Notes: generated from the letters alone by a model not told the origin. DNA of 64,000 nucleotides from Erinaceus europaeus (GCF_950295315.1 NC_080166.1:98337141-98401140); one strand, 5' to 3'. Positions 11,746 through 22,480 are shown, numbered from the stretch's first letter. Numbers and translations: made by a program.

Positions 11746-12423
11746 TTACTACTTGGCATTATTAGGTATTTGTTGATATATATAAATATAATGAAATCAC
11801 GAAGTTAACACTTGAAAGGATATCATAAATCTTTTTTATGTGGCCGTTTGCAGATAACTTTCATGGGATCTTGTGAAATTACATATACTATGAAAATCAA
11901 TTATAATTACTACATAGAGTACAACACATGAAAAAGATAAGGAAATAAAATGTTCATAGTAAGTGGTTATGTATTGAACTGCAAAGACTTTTATGAACGG
12001 GAGGTCTGAGGTTTGGTATTACCACAGCTCTTAATACATTTTTATTAAGGTTCACAGAGTGAATATCTTAAAATTCATGAAGTAGTTTTCCTGGAATAGT
12101 GTGTAGTACTCATGTCCTCAAATTTTATTCATCCAAGTATTGCTTATTTAGTGAAATCTCTACAGTATACTATATTAGGTACTAAAGGGACTATAACAAT
12201 TATATAAGACTTATATGTGAAGAAGCTATAATATCACTGTGGAGTGGAGTGATATTATAGTTATTATGTTAGTATCATATTTAAACTGTCTTGTTTTTTC
12301 ACTTATGATAATCTTTGTGAGGGCCAAGATTATATTTTACCTATTATTTCATCACCCCAGATCTACTCCATTTCTTTGCAAATAATATGATTATTGTCTT
12401 GAGTAATTTGTTTTGCCTACATA
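11746..12423. other. Unique AT-rich DNA
   Basis: No gene or repeat recognised. A local inverted repeat, agctataatatcactgtgg / gtggagtgatattatagtt, lies at about 12225-12262. Confidence 0.5.
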
Positions 12424-12799
12424 GGAATCCAAATTTTTTTTTTCCTCCAGGGTTATTGCTGGGCTCGGTGCCTGCACCATGAATCCACCGCTCCTGGAGG
12501 CCATTTTTCCCCTTTTTGTTGCCCTAGTTGTTGCAGCCTCGTTGCGGTTATTATTGCCATTGTTGACGTTGCTTTGTTGTTGGATAGGACAGAGAGAAAT
12601 GGAGAGAGGAGGGGAAGACAGAGAGAGAGGGGAGAGAAAGATAGACACCTGCAGACCTGCTTCACTGCCCGTGAAGCGACTCCCCTGCAGGTGGGGAGCC
12701 GGGGGCTCGAACTGGGATTCTTAAGCCGGTCCCTGCGCTTTGCGCCACGTGCGTTTAACCCACTGCACCACCACCCTACTCCCATGGAATCCAAATTTT
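12424..12799 (-). mobile_element. SINE, group A long form, with target duplication
   Basis: A full-length reversed copy (12438-12785): cctccagggttattgctggg, tgaatccaccgctcctggag, ggacagagagaaatggagag, cacctgcagacctgcttcac, and a head ending accaccaccctactccca. It is flanked by ggaatccaaatttt at 12424-12437 and 12786-12799, a perfect 14-bp target duplication, so the insertion is comparatively recent. Confidence 0.95.
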
Positions 12800-12879
12800 A
12801 ACTACACATATATCAGTGAGACTTTGTTTAGATGGAAAGCTTGAGCTGGACTTCACTACTTAAAGGACAGCAGTTCTTC

Positions 12880-13150
12880 TATAATGAATGTGTTAAAAGA
12901 AAATAAGGATGAATACTGATGACCTCACTTGTAGGTGACACTTTAGATGTATGGCCAGAAAAAAAGAGTGAAGCTTGGACTGGGGCTGGGTGAATTTCAG
13001 TAAAGCAAAGAACTCTGTACTAGGGAGAGATGGGGGTGGTTATAGAGTATATAGGACACTCTGGTGGGAGAGGGAAAATGGTACCTATGTACCAACAAGT
13101 GTCTTTTTAACCATCATTCCCTCCCCCCAATAAAATGATAAAAAAAAAGA
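12880..13150 (+). mobile_element. Old L1 3'UTR fragment
   Basis: ggatgaatactgatgacctc, tttagatgtatggccagaaa, aactctgtactagggagaga, then caataaaatgataaaaaaaa. It resembles the fragment at 23960-24235, which ends the same way (ccaataaaatgatgaaaaa). Confidence 0.5.
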
Positions 13151-13163
13151 GAGAGAGAGAGAG

Positions 13164-13330
13164 ATGAGTCAGCAAAATAGCTCACTTGGACAATGCGCTG
13201 TTTTGCCCTGTACGTGACCCAGATTCAAGCCCAGTCTCCAGTGCATTGAAAGAAGCTTCAATATTATGATCTCTCTATATCTTAGAATCTATCTAATATA
13301 CATATATATAATTTTATTTGTAATTTTATA
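13164..13330 (+). mobile_element. tRNA-like SINE, group D
   Basis: gagtcagcaaaatagctcac, ttggacaatgcgctgttttg, box-B-like cccagattcaagcccagtc, then a degenerate tail. This is the clearest group D copy in the window. Confidence 0.6.
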
Positions 13331-13610
13331 TTTATTTATTTTCCCTTTCATTGGCCTTGTTTTTTTATTGTTGTTTTAGTTATTGTTGTTGTTATTGATG
13401 TTGTTGTTGGATAGGACAGAGAGAAATGGAGAAAGGAGGGGAAGACAGAGAAGGGAAGAGAAAGACAGACATCTGCAGACCTGCTTCATCTCCTGCCTGT
13501 GAAGCGACTCCCCTACAGGTGGGGAGCCGGGGACTCAAACCTGGATCCTTCTGCCGGTCCTTGTGCTTGCACCACCTGCACTTAACCCCCTGTACTACCG
13601 TCCGACTCCC
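13331..13610 (-). mobile_element. SINE, group A short form
   Basis: Reversed: tttattgttgttttagttat linker, ggacagagagaaatggagaa, ctgcagacctgcttcatctc, gtggggagccggggactcaa, head ending accgtccgactccc. It lacks the 3' module. Flanks share ataattttat (13308 and 13611 regions), a likely target duplication. Confidence 0.92.
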
Positions 13611-13642
13611 ATAATTTTATTTTTAAAGACTACACACTTTGT

Positions 13643-13850
13643 AGTATTTATTTATTATTGGATAGAGATAGAGAGAAATTGAGAAGGGAGGGGGAGATAG
13701 AGAAAAAGACAGAGAGATAAATGCAGTACAGTTTCACTACTCATGAAGCTTCCCCATGCAGGTGGGGGATCAGGCACCTGAACCTGGGTTTCTTTCACAC
13801 TGTAATGTGTGCACTTAACCAGGTAAGACACCATCTACCTGACCGCCCCC
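13643..13850 (-). mobile_element. SINE, group B
   Basis: tatttattattggatagaga, gaaattgagaagggaggggg, tcatgaagcttccccatgca, then reversed head ttaaccaggtaagacaccat ending gaccgcccccc. Confidence 0.9.
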
Positions 13851-13877
13851 CAATTTTTTTTTTATTATCAGAGACTG

Positions 13878-14137
13878 AGGCCTGGCAGTGGCACAGGCTA
13901 CGGTTGAGCACACATGTTACCATGGGCAAGGGCCAGGGTTGCATCTCAGCCCCCACCTGCAGGGGGACTACTTCACAGTGGTGAAGCAGTTCCTCTCTTC
14001 CCTTCTCAAGTTCTCTATCATATCAAATACATTAGGAAACAAAAGGAGAAAAAATGGCCACTCGGAGTGGTTCATTTGTAGTGTAGGCACTGAGCTCCAC
14101 TGATAACCCTGATGGCAATTTTTAAAAAATCATAAAT
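13878..14137 (+). mobile_element. SINE, group B long form
   Basis: Head gcctggcagtggcacaggct, gagcacacatgttaccatgg, cccacctgcagggggactac, short pyrimidine stretch, then 3' module aatggccactcggagtggtt and a tail. It lies back to back with the preceding reversed copy. Confidence 0.85.
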
Positions 14138-14575
14138 TAGTAGACTACTGAAAGAACTTCAGTAGTGGTTCTAGGGTGAATATATACCCCCTTGTCGATT
14201 GACAATCAGGTACACTATGATTAATTCATTAACAAATTATTTAAAATCTATGAATATATAAAGTATATGAGCAAAATAAAAAGGAAGTGTAAAATGTAAA
14301 CAGAAAGCCAATATTCACATTTCCTGCTAGAAAATCACAGCAAGTTCTCAGTTCACATACGTCATGTGTATGCATGGAATTACGGTGGATTTCAGTCTTT
14401 CAAAGGAACACAAAATTAACACCACATTTTCCTAAAAAAAAAATTGGAACTGCAATTCACTCACAAATTATTCAAGCCATTATAATCACAAATTTTATAA
14501 TTTGGACCAAAAATTTTAAATAATGCATCCAAATTTCAACTTGCAAGATTCTTCTTTACTGAGGCAATGTGGGTC

Positions 14576-14628
<53 letters not shown>

Positions 14629-15964
14629 TTGCTTTTCTTCAAGCTGTGTAAAAACAACCTACTCACCATCAAGATAACAAATGCCTCTACAATCCATTAG
14701 AAGTCTTCCGCCCTTTTTTTACACCCCTCCCCTCCTTTAGTAATCTTAGCTCTGTATCAGCAAGATTTCTTGAAATTGACAGTCTTGCTTCAACAGTAGA
14801 ATATATGTCTTTAGTAATATGACTATTTCACTGTTGACCATGTCCATAAGTGAAACAGACTTATCAAGCCCTAAGAACACAGTAACTCCTTCCCATGCAC
14901 TGCTCTCATTTTCAGCATTTGGGAACACCCAGTGTTGCACTATTTTTCTTATTTCATTTCAAGTCACAAATACCCTGGAGAAATTGTGCTTTTCATAAAA
15001 TTGCCTTGCAAGTTAAGGAGGAAATGGAAAACCATGTTCTAACCTTTCCTCTCACTCCCATGTGTCAAATCATTGTGTTTGTCCAATTGCACAAAGTCAT
15101 AAATCTAAAGTTTGGAAACCTTAGGGTTTAAGTAAAAAAAAAAAAAAGTAAAGACTTTCAAAATTGAGATACGGCACTATCACAAACTTTGTTATTTACT
15201 GAGCAGCAAACCATGGTTATAAAGATTAAATAAGGTTTGTATGCAATAGTAACAAAATTTATAAAGTCATGTAGAAGATTAGAATGTTAAATATCATGAT
15301 TGAAACTATACTCCGTTTACAAATAGGCAATGTACTGTCACCTTCTTTCTACTTGAATTTTCCTAATTCTATAGTGATCTTTTCTTTATTGTTTCTTTCT
15401 TTATGTGTATTATTAGTTAGACTTTGATTTGGGCTAGAAATAAAATGGTGTACTGAAAGGATTATCTTGTCTGAAATGGGTGCAAAAATGATGATTCACT
15501 ATAGAAGTTTAAACTATGCTTGCAACTCAAATAAATCTTGGGAACAATAGTATTAAAAGTACAAGTAAACTGCAAGCTAAGTATTCTACAACATGTCTAT
15601 TCTCAAATGTTTCTATTTTTTGAATAATGAAAGTATATTTAGTTCTATGATATATGTGCTAGTCTTGTAATGCTAATGTCAGCATCGGAATAATAATGCT
15701 ATCAGAATTCCAGTTGAAAAATGAATCTTATGTTGATGCCTAAACAGTAATTTTTTTCTCTAGGTGTAACACTGAATGCAGTAGACAAATAAAAGAAAGT
15801 AGTCCTCTCTTGTGCTTACAATTATTTACTAAGATAATTGTAGCCCTGAATACAGTAGTCTTACATTTCAAATGAAGTGCCAGATATATAACTTAAATCT
15901 GACCATGTCTATTCAGATATTATATTAGTTAAACTGAAACTAGAATTATCTTTATAAAGAGAAT
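14138..15964. other. Unique AT-rich DNA with (TA)n at 14579-14622
   Basis: No gene. It holds a (TA)n microsatellite (14579-14622) and a block at 14808-14898 repeated at 16249-16340 (listed separately). Short frames around 14746-15131 on both strands have no domain. Confidence 0.5.
14808..14898 (+). repeat. Direct repeat, copy 1
   Basis: tctttagtaatatgactatt through actccttcccatg corresponds to 16249-16340 in the same orientation with scattered substitutions (shared cactgttgac, tccataa, gaaacaga, ttatca, aacacag). The second copy lies within an L1 3' fragment, so this is probably a piece of the same repeat. Confidence 0.75.
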
Positions 15965-16347
15965 ATGTTGATAGCTGCATTCTTCACAATTGCCTATGAA
16001 TAGAAGCAACCTAAATGCCCAGCAACAGACAAATGAATAAAGAAATTGGGGGAAAAAGAAGTTATGGAATATATTTATTCATTATTGTAGAGTTGAAAAA
16101 GATGATATTATGTACTTAGGGACAAAATGGATGAAACTAGAGGTGATTACATTTAATAAAGTAAGAAAGTGAAAGACAACTAATGGATGGTTATGCTAAT
16201 ATGAAGAGTATAGTAAATTGCCTTTTAGCTTGATGGAGATAACAAGGTTCTTTAGTAATAGGATTATGTCACTGTTGACTACATCCATAAATGAAACAGA
16301 TTTATCAGTCTCTAGGAACACAGAAACTGCTTCCAACATGAATTTGG

Positions 16348-16388
<41 letters not shown>

Positions 16389-16690
16389 GAAAGGTGAACA
16401 AACTATCTCTAAGATTTTGTTAGAACTACGATAGTGGGTAGGGGTAAATAGCCTAATGGTTATGCAAAGAGACTGTCATGCCTGAGACTCTCAAGCCCCA
16501 GGTTTAATCCCTTGTACCACCCACCATAAGCCAGATATGAGTAGTGCTCTGGTAATAAAATAAAAAATATAAAAAAGAACTATGATAATTATTGTAGGAC
16601 TGAGGGGTAGTGTCTCAGAAATTTGGTAGTGTATGCAGTACAGAACTATACTCTTACAATCTTATATTTTAAACCATTAATAAAAATTAA
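15965..16690 (+). mobile_element. Old L1 3' end, interrupted by a SINE and a microsatellite
   Basis: tgatagctgcattcttcaca, atagaagcaacctaaatgcc, cagcaacagacaaatgaata and ggacaaaatggatgaaacta are in the order of the L1 ORF2 end. It ends near 16690 after atactcttacaatcttatat with an A-rich tail. It contains (AAT)n at 16349-16386, direct-repeat copy 2 at 16249-16340 and a group C SINE. Confidence 0.75.
16436..16570 (+). mobile_element. SINE, group C, nested in L1 fossil
   Basis: gggtaaatagcctaatggtt, gactgtcatgcctgagactc, box-B-like ccaggtttaatcccttg, gtgctctggtaataaaataa. The L1 sequence resumes after it with aactatgataattattgtag. Confidence 0.85.
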
Positions 16691-17012
16691 AATAAATAGA
16701 AAAGATGGATATAGATTTCCAAGGTGAATATAAAATATCAAGAGTATAAATGTAATAGTCTCAAATCTAGCTAGGGAGGTGATGTATTACAGAGTCTCAA
16801 AATCTGATCCTGGTGTCCTCTCTAATAGTATTAGAATAAGGAAATAGTTGAGAATCAAGTTCATATCTTATTATAGTCAGAAATAACTGAAGATCAGTTT
16901 TATATTTCCACCCCTCCTCCCTTGACAAAGCATTGGATTCTCAGCTACATGCTTAGTACTGTGGTCCCAACAGTAGAGCAAAAGATTAATGAGTTTATAT
17001 TCTAGTTAAGCA
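16691..17012. other. Unique DNA
   Basis: No gene or recognisable repeat. Confidence 0.5.
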
Positions 17013-17231
17013 CTGTAGGGCCAGGGTGGGGAACATCCACAAAATCATTTGGTTTGTCCCTTCCAAGGCACCCCCACCACAGCAGGACTCAAGATTTAAC
17101 AAATTGGGGAGTGCTTTTCATAGCAACATTAAGTACTAATTTAAGTTGATGGTTTTGTATAGCTCACGAATAATGTTATAAATGCTCAAATGGCCTTTAG
17201 CAGAAAAAGTTTTTCTACTCTTGCTGTAGGA
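17013..17231. mobile_element. Non-autonomous hAT-type DNA transposon with 8-bp duplication
   Basis: Element 17021-17223. Left end ccagggtggggaac. The right end, read on the minus strand, is caagagtagaaaaacttttt followed by ctgctaaaggccatttgagc. These imperfect CAGGGGT-type termini are the hAT pattern. The flanks are ctgtaggg (17013-17020) and ctgtagga (17224-17231), an 8-bp target duplication with one mismatch, the length typical of hAT. With about 203 bp and no coding capacity, it would have depended on a transposase elsewhere. Confidence 0.75.
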
Positions 17232-17304
17232 TATTTTTGCAGACTATTACCCATACAGTCATTTGAATTTCATAGTTCTCTCACAAGCTAGATATTTATG
17301 TTTG

Positions 17305-17583
17305 TTTATTTATTTATTTATTTATTTATTTATTGCCTCCAGGGTTATTGCCTGCACCACAAATCCACTGCTCCTAGAGGTTATTTTTCCCCTGTTGTTG
17401 CCCTTGTTTTATCATTGTTGTGGTTATTATTGTTGTTGTTGCTGATGTCATTGTTGTTGGATAGGACAGAGAGAAATCGAGAAAGGAGGGAAGACAGAGA
17501 GGGGGAGAGAAAGATAGACACCTGCAGACCTGCTTCATGAAGCATTCATGAAGTGACTCCCCTACAGGTAGGGAGCCAGGGGA
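17305..17583 (-). mobile_element. SINE, group A long form, head missing
   Basis: A (TTTA)n reversed tail (about 17302-17334), gcctccagggttattgcctg, aaatccactgctcctagagg, ggacagagagaaatcgagaa, cacctgcagacctgcttcat, then it stops at gtagggagccagggga without the tRNA-like head. It is therefore 5'-truncated. Confidence 0.9.
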
Positions 17584-17989
17584 TTTTCATATTTTTAATA
17601 AGCTTAATAAAATAGCTGCTCACATATCTTTTCCCACGGTTATGAAGTTCTCCTCTACTCTCTTGAACAGAAAATAATTATAAGCACTATTTTGCCATTC
17701 TTAACTACTTGTTCCATCAACATTTTCCTATTCTGATTCTACTTTTAAAAATTTATCTCCTGAATACGGATGGCAATTTTCTGCTTCCTTGCTTACCTGG
17801 GTATGCATGATTAAGCGTTGGAAGATGTATTTTACATCCTTGTTGCTGGATTTTTACTTGTGTTTTAAAAGTGATGACTTTTATTCTGGTACACAATTGA
17901 GTCAATTGAAATTAGCTGAAAACGTTCAAGAATTGTATTTATGTTTTAGAAAAGCAAGCATAAAAAAAGTTTTAATCTGAGGTTAACTT
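17584..17989. other. Unique DNA between SINE and Vingi-like element
   Basis: AT-rich, no gene. The frame at 17789-17980 has no features. Confidence 0.5.
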
Positions 17990-17996
17990 AATTCCA

Positions 17997-20829
17997 TTGA
18001 CTGTCCAGTTCTTCTAGCGTTTGCCCTTATTCCGTAGCCAGTCAACAGCGTTAGGTTGAGCCTGATGTAAAGTTTCGAGACCTCCTTTGAATCTGGAGAG
18101 GTGGCAGTCGTTGACTATGTGGGTCATAGCCTGTCAGTAGCCGCAGGGGCAGTTCGGGTCGTCTCTGGCTCCCCAGCGATGGAACATAGCGGTGCACCAG
18201 CCACGGCCTGTTCGATAGCGATTGAGGAGGGCCCAATAATAACGTGCTAGGTCAAAGCCGGGTTGACGCTTGCAGGGCTCTGTGATGAGGTGTTTGTTCT
18301 TTACCTCAGCTGACTGCCAACTCTGTTTCCAAGAGTCTGGAACAGAGAAGTTCAGTGTAGGCGTAGGGGACCAGATTGGATGACGAGACGTCAAGCGTTG
18401 GACAGGGTAGGCGAAGATATCCGCGTATATTGGCAGGTCTGGTCGAGCGTAGATGTGGGAAATGAACTTAGATGATGCCGCATCCTGACGAATATCGGGG
18501 TGATGTTGCTAAGAACTGGCAGTCATGGAACCGGGGTGGAACGGATGGTTCCAGAAATGATCCTCATGGAGGAATATAATTTGGAATCGACCAAGTGGAC
18601 ACGGGGGCTACGGAACCATACTGGGGCACAGTATTCTGCAGTGGAATAGCATAATGCCAGAGATGATGATCCCAGTGTGGAAGCGCTCGCGCCCCATGAG
18701 GAGCTGGCCAGTCTTGCAATGATGTTATTCCTTGCGCCCACCTTTGCTGCAGTTTTTATGAGATGTTCGTGGAATGACAGAGTGCGATCGAGAATAACGC
18801 CAAGATAGACTGGCTGAGCTTCTTGCCGGATTCTCGTATCATCAAGCTGCACATTAAGCTCATGCGAGGCCGAGGCATGGTGTAGATGGAAAACAGATGA
18901 TACCATTTTTGCAGTGCTAGGGATTAGTCGCCATTTTTTACAGTAATCAGATATCAGAGACATGTCTTTTGTGAGTATTTCCTTGAGGATGTCAAACTTT
19001 GATGCCTGAGTTGCACATCAGATGTCATCGGTGTAGATGAACTTCCTTGAAGAAATTTCTGGGAGGTCATTGATGTAAATATTAAATAGCGTAGGGGCCA
19101 GAACAGAGCCCTAGGGGAGGCCACTTGAGACAAGTCTCCATCTGCTAGACTTGTCACCCAGATGCACCTGGAGTCTTCTGTTTTGGAGAAGAAACGAAAT
19201 AGTGTTGGCCACCCATGGAGGCAGGCATCTTGAGATCTTGACTAGGAGACCACGATGCCAGACTGTGTCATAGGCTGCTGTGAGATAAACAAAGACAGCA
19301 CCCATCTTTAAATTCTTCTGAAATCCATTTTCAATGTAAGTTGAGAGGGCCAGGACTTGTTTGCAGGTAGATCTTCCTGGTGGAAACCAGCTTGGGTGGG
19401 TGATAGGAATTTCTTTGTAAGAGGAGAAATATGTGACAGAAGTAGCTTCTCAAGGAGTTTGTAACATACGGAGAGGAGAGAAATTGGTCTATAGCTGGCG
19501 GCCAGTGTTGGGTCTTTCTTTGGTTTCAAAACTGCTGTTATCTTCGCACGACGCCAAATTTTGGGCATAGATTCAGATTCCAAGGTGTGGGACAGGAATG
19601 AAGTGAGCCACTTCTTTGCCGCGGGGCCCAAGTTAAGAATGAGTTCTGGGGTGATTTTATCATAGCCAGCAGCCGTTCCCGGTTTAACCCTCTTCAAAGC
19701 GTCTTCCAGTTCAGACAGTGTAAAGGGAGAGAGTTTTGGAGATGGACAAGATAAATGGAAGTGGGATGACCACTCATGGGAAATTTCTCTTCTCCAGACT
19801 GGGTCGATCTTAGCACGTCCAACTTGAGTTAGGTGACTGGCCACTGAGTTTGGAGATACGGGAGGATGGGAGACGGGAGAGGGTTGGCTACCGGCACCCA
19901 GACTATGAAGAAGATTCCAGGCCTTCCTGCTTTAGTGGGTGAAGTTCAGACTTTCTGTGAGTTGTTGCCAGCGGGCTTGGAGTGCTGCATCCAGGCAGGA
20001 TGCATCTGGGTCGCCCGACTCATCATACTGCTTTAGTAGTTGCTCACATTCAGCATCAAGACAAGGCATATAGTTAGCACGTCTCCCACGACGAATAGCT
20101 TGGGAAGCTCTTTGAAGATGGCTTGGCAGAAGCGCCTGTAGGAATCTTCAGAGGGGATAGAGTTAATTGGAATTGCAGGAATAGATTTGTTGGTAAGATC
20201 ACTGAACAGATGCCAGTTTGCTTTCCGAAAGTTCTATCTTAGTTTCTTCAAGCACAGAATCAGTGGGAGCTGGAGACCAATGTGGATGATAGCTGGGCGG
20301 TGATGACTGTGCGGGAAGTCCTTGAGAACTTGTCTCGTAGCGGGAAAGGCTTGGCCGTTGACTGTGCTAATCCAGCACAGGTCGGGTGATGAGTCTTTAT
20401 TCCATCTAGCACTGTGAAAAGAGCCTGGCTGTTTGGGATCATATAATAGGGAGAGGTCATTCGCTGAAGCCCAGTTGGCTAAGATAGAGCTGTCAGCACG
20501 AGTGGAGGAATATCCCCAGTCTTGGTGATGACTATTAAAGTCTCCAACATAAACGGCTGGGTGATTCAGGCTAGGCAGGACCTTATTATCCCATGAGGCA
20601 CTGGGAGGCTTATATACGTTGACGAACTGAAGAGTTCTAATAGTAATGGAGTTGTAGCAGGTCGAAGAGGCCGTATGGTAAACGTCCACAAGATATGATT
20701 TGGTGTAGATGACTCGGCCGTGTTTAGGATGGAGATTATAGCATATTAAATCGAATCCACTGATGGTGAATTGAGCAGCTTCATCGACTGCTATATGTGT
20801 TTCTTGTAGGCAGATGACATCCATATGAC
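17997..20829 (-). mobile_element. Vingi/Ingi-like non-LTR retrotransposon, 5'-truncated
   Basis: About 2.8 kb on the minus strand whose coding part reads, in order, as an apurinic-type endonuclease, reverse transcriptase and a C-terminal cysteine/histidine motif. This is the layout of non-LTR elements, but the protein is quite unlike the L1 in this window. It is clearly more GC-rich than its AT-rich flanks. No RNase H domain follows the RT; known Vingi elements also lack it, while Ingi has it. The 5' part (any ORF1 and the first endonuclease residues) is absent. The 3' side ends about 20 bp after the stop with no poly(A). The flanks share aattcca (17990-17996 and 20830-20836), a possible 7-bp target duplication that could be chance. 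Clade assignment rests on memory of a 2011 report of Vingi in hedgehogs (Kojima and colleagues) plus domain layout. Jockey-type is the alternative. Confidence 0.8.
18014..20823 (-). pseudogene. Broken endonuclease/reverse transcriptase of Vingi-like element
   Basis: Reading 20823 down to the stop at 18014-18016, about 937 codons. Endonuclease: DVICLQETH at the start, AVYVGDFNSHHQDWGYSS near residue 90, SPDLCWIS and PHSHHRPAIIHIG before residue 190. Linker: RRGRRANYMPCLDAECEQL and LTESLNFTH. RT: GTAAGYDKITPELI, ASYRPISLLSVCYKLLEKLL, LTAAYDTVWHRGLL, VSSGLP then GSVLAPTLFNIYIND, catalytic KFIYTDDI, QPVYLGVILDRTLSFHEHL. C-terminus: NRYRTGRGWCTAMFHRWG, NCPCGY and THIVNDC, a CxC...HxxxxC knuckle, then AVDWLRNKGKR. 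Frameshifts lie near 20110, 19385 and 18502. In-frame stops lie at about 20234 (W expected), 19932, 19111 (Q expected), 19018, 18523 (W expected) and 18134. Catalytic residues survive, but the frame does not. It would have nicked target DNA and primed reverse transcription of its own RNA. Confidence 0.85.
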
Positions 20830-20836
20830 AATTCCA

Positions 20837-21344
20837 AATGGTCCATTCACTAAAAGATTTCTACTCTATTTGATGAAATAGGATCCATTCCACTTTTTCA
20901 ACTACAACTATTACAGATTAGTCACAGTTTTAAGGCAGACATGCTCTACATGTTCTTAACAATAACTCCTCTTCCCTCTCTCTTCCTCTGTTTTCTTTCC
21001 TCTGTTATTCGTTCTATCTTGGCCTCTATAAACCTTGGTCTCTGATTCTCCAACTCAATGAGATTATAATATTCTTTTTCTGCTTTTGTGCAAAGACATG
21101 GAAAGTGAACTGAGAAGTTTATATGTCTTATGTCAATTATTTGTATTTTCAGTGTCTTTTCCCCAATGAGAAAAAAACAAAACAAAAATACTCATATACT
21201 GTGTAATATGTATCATTCACAATTTTTGCTGTTCAAGCTAAGAGATTAAGTATGTTATGTTACTCCATTCTAAAAAGAAGTACTTCACAAATATTTGTTT
21301 AAATACTTTTTGCTTTATTTTATTTTATTTTACTTTTTTTTTTT
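20837..21344. other. Unique AT-rich DNA
   Basis: No gene. The minus-strand frame 20946-21185 has no recognisable feature. Confidence 0.5.
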
Positions 21345-21465
21345 TTAGCTAAAGTACTGCTCAACTCTGATTAATGGTGGTGGTTCAAGGGGTTGAACCT
21401 GGGACCTTGGAGCCTCAGATATGAGCAGCTTTTTGCATAACCATTATGGCTATCTTCTGTGCCCC
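21345..21465 (-). mobile_element. SINE, group C
   Basis: Reversed: aagtactgctcaactctgat, ggttgaacctgggaccttgg, gcctcagatatgagcagctt, tttgcataaccattatggct, atcttctgtgcccc. A poly(T) tail lies at its left (21331-21345). Confidence 0.85.
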
Positions 21466-22257
21466 TTCACAAATACTAATAAGAAATCTTTATTAAAAGA
21501 ACATCAGTCAAAATTTATATAATAGTCTGTTTATTCTAGCATAAATAACACTTTGTAAATTAAAAAGAATGGTGAGAATTGAATAATGAGTTACCAAGCA
21601 TGTGAAAAATATTTCCTGTGAGTTCTCAACATCTGACAGGACATTCACTTGGTTTCCTGGTGATAATGAGAGAAGGATTGTCAAAATCCACCTCTCTGTT
21701 GGGGTGGATTGTGTACCTGAATTTTCAAAGGCAAAGGAAGAATTGTTAGTGATAACACTCTTCAAAGGTGGATACAGATGCTTCCTTTTATCAAATTTGA
21801 CTGAAGTGGCCTTGATCATTTTCTCTCTTAACAGAAGTAAATTTCCTTGCCCTTGTTTGTCAAGCATATTTACCACTCATAGTAAAGACTGAAAACAGTT
21901 CACCATAGTTTCTTTGTGGTTACATTTTAATCACATGAAAGGATCCTCTAATTCTTCATCATATGTTTTCATTTCTACTATTTTTATACATTTGTCTTGA
22001 CTTCTGGTGCTATTCAGTATAATAGTACAGTACCCATTCTATACTAGTTTTGTTGTCTATAAACAGGATATCAAATTTAAAAGAAGCAACTCTTACCGTC
22101 CAGTGATATGGAAAAAGAAAACAAGTGCTTATATAAACTCACAGATGGTCTCTATAACAATTATAGTTACAAAGTCCCATTAACCTCCAGTGGAAAAAAA
22201 AAGATAATTAAATAGATCGATTCTATAATGCATTTATCTAGGAATTAGAGTAATACT
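21466..22257. other. Unique DNA; overlapping frames at 21508-21892
   Basis: Two antiparallel frames (96 and 122 codons) overlap fully and show no motif, repeat or signal. I do not call either as a gene. Confidence 0.5.
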
Positions 22258-22261
22258 ATGC

Positions 22262-22480
22262 TACATCAGAGAAAGAGAAGAGAGCAAGAAATAAGAGGAG
22301 GACCCCCCTTCTCCCCCCACACACACACACACAAACACCGAAGTTGCTCCACCATCCATGGAATTCCACCTATCTCTGTCTTTGGTGCTTGTATTATGGT
22401 GCTAGGAATGAATCTTGAGTCTTCACAAATAGAAGGCATGCTGTTTGAACTCATGAGTCACTTTCCAGACCACCCCCACA
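22262..22480 (-). mobile_element. Diverged SINE, reversed
   Basis: agaaagagaagagagcaaga, (AC)n at 22319-22334, ttgtattatggtgctaggaa, tgaatcttgagtcttcacaa, ttgaactcatgagtcacttt, ccagaccaccccc. The order fits a reversed tRNA-like SINE. Confidence 0.5.

Noticed and set aside
12225..12262. Local inverted repeat as a regulatory hairpin
   Set aside because: Short, AT-rich and without neighbouring gene. Chance is a sufficient explanation.
9163..14622. (TA)n tracts as replication origins or cruciform elements
   Set aside because: Simple microsatellite expansions. The first lies inside an L1 fossil.
18014..20823. Contamination by parasite or invertebrate DNA as the source of the Vingi-like block
   Set aside because: It carries many inactivating lesions and is embedded in continuous mammalian sequence with SINEs on both sides. 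Reads across 17990 and 20830 would settle it.
18014..20823. A working domesticated reverse transcriptase gene
   Set aside because: Three frameshifts and six in-frame stops break every domain.
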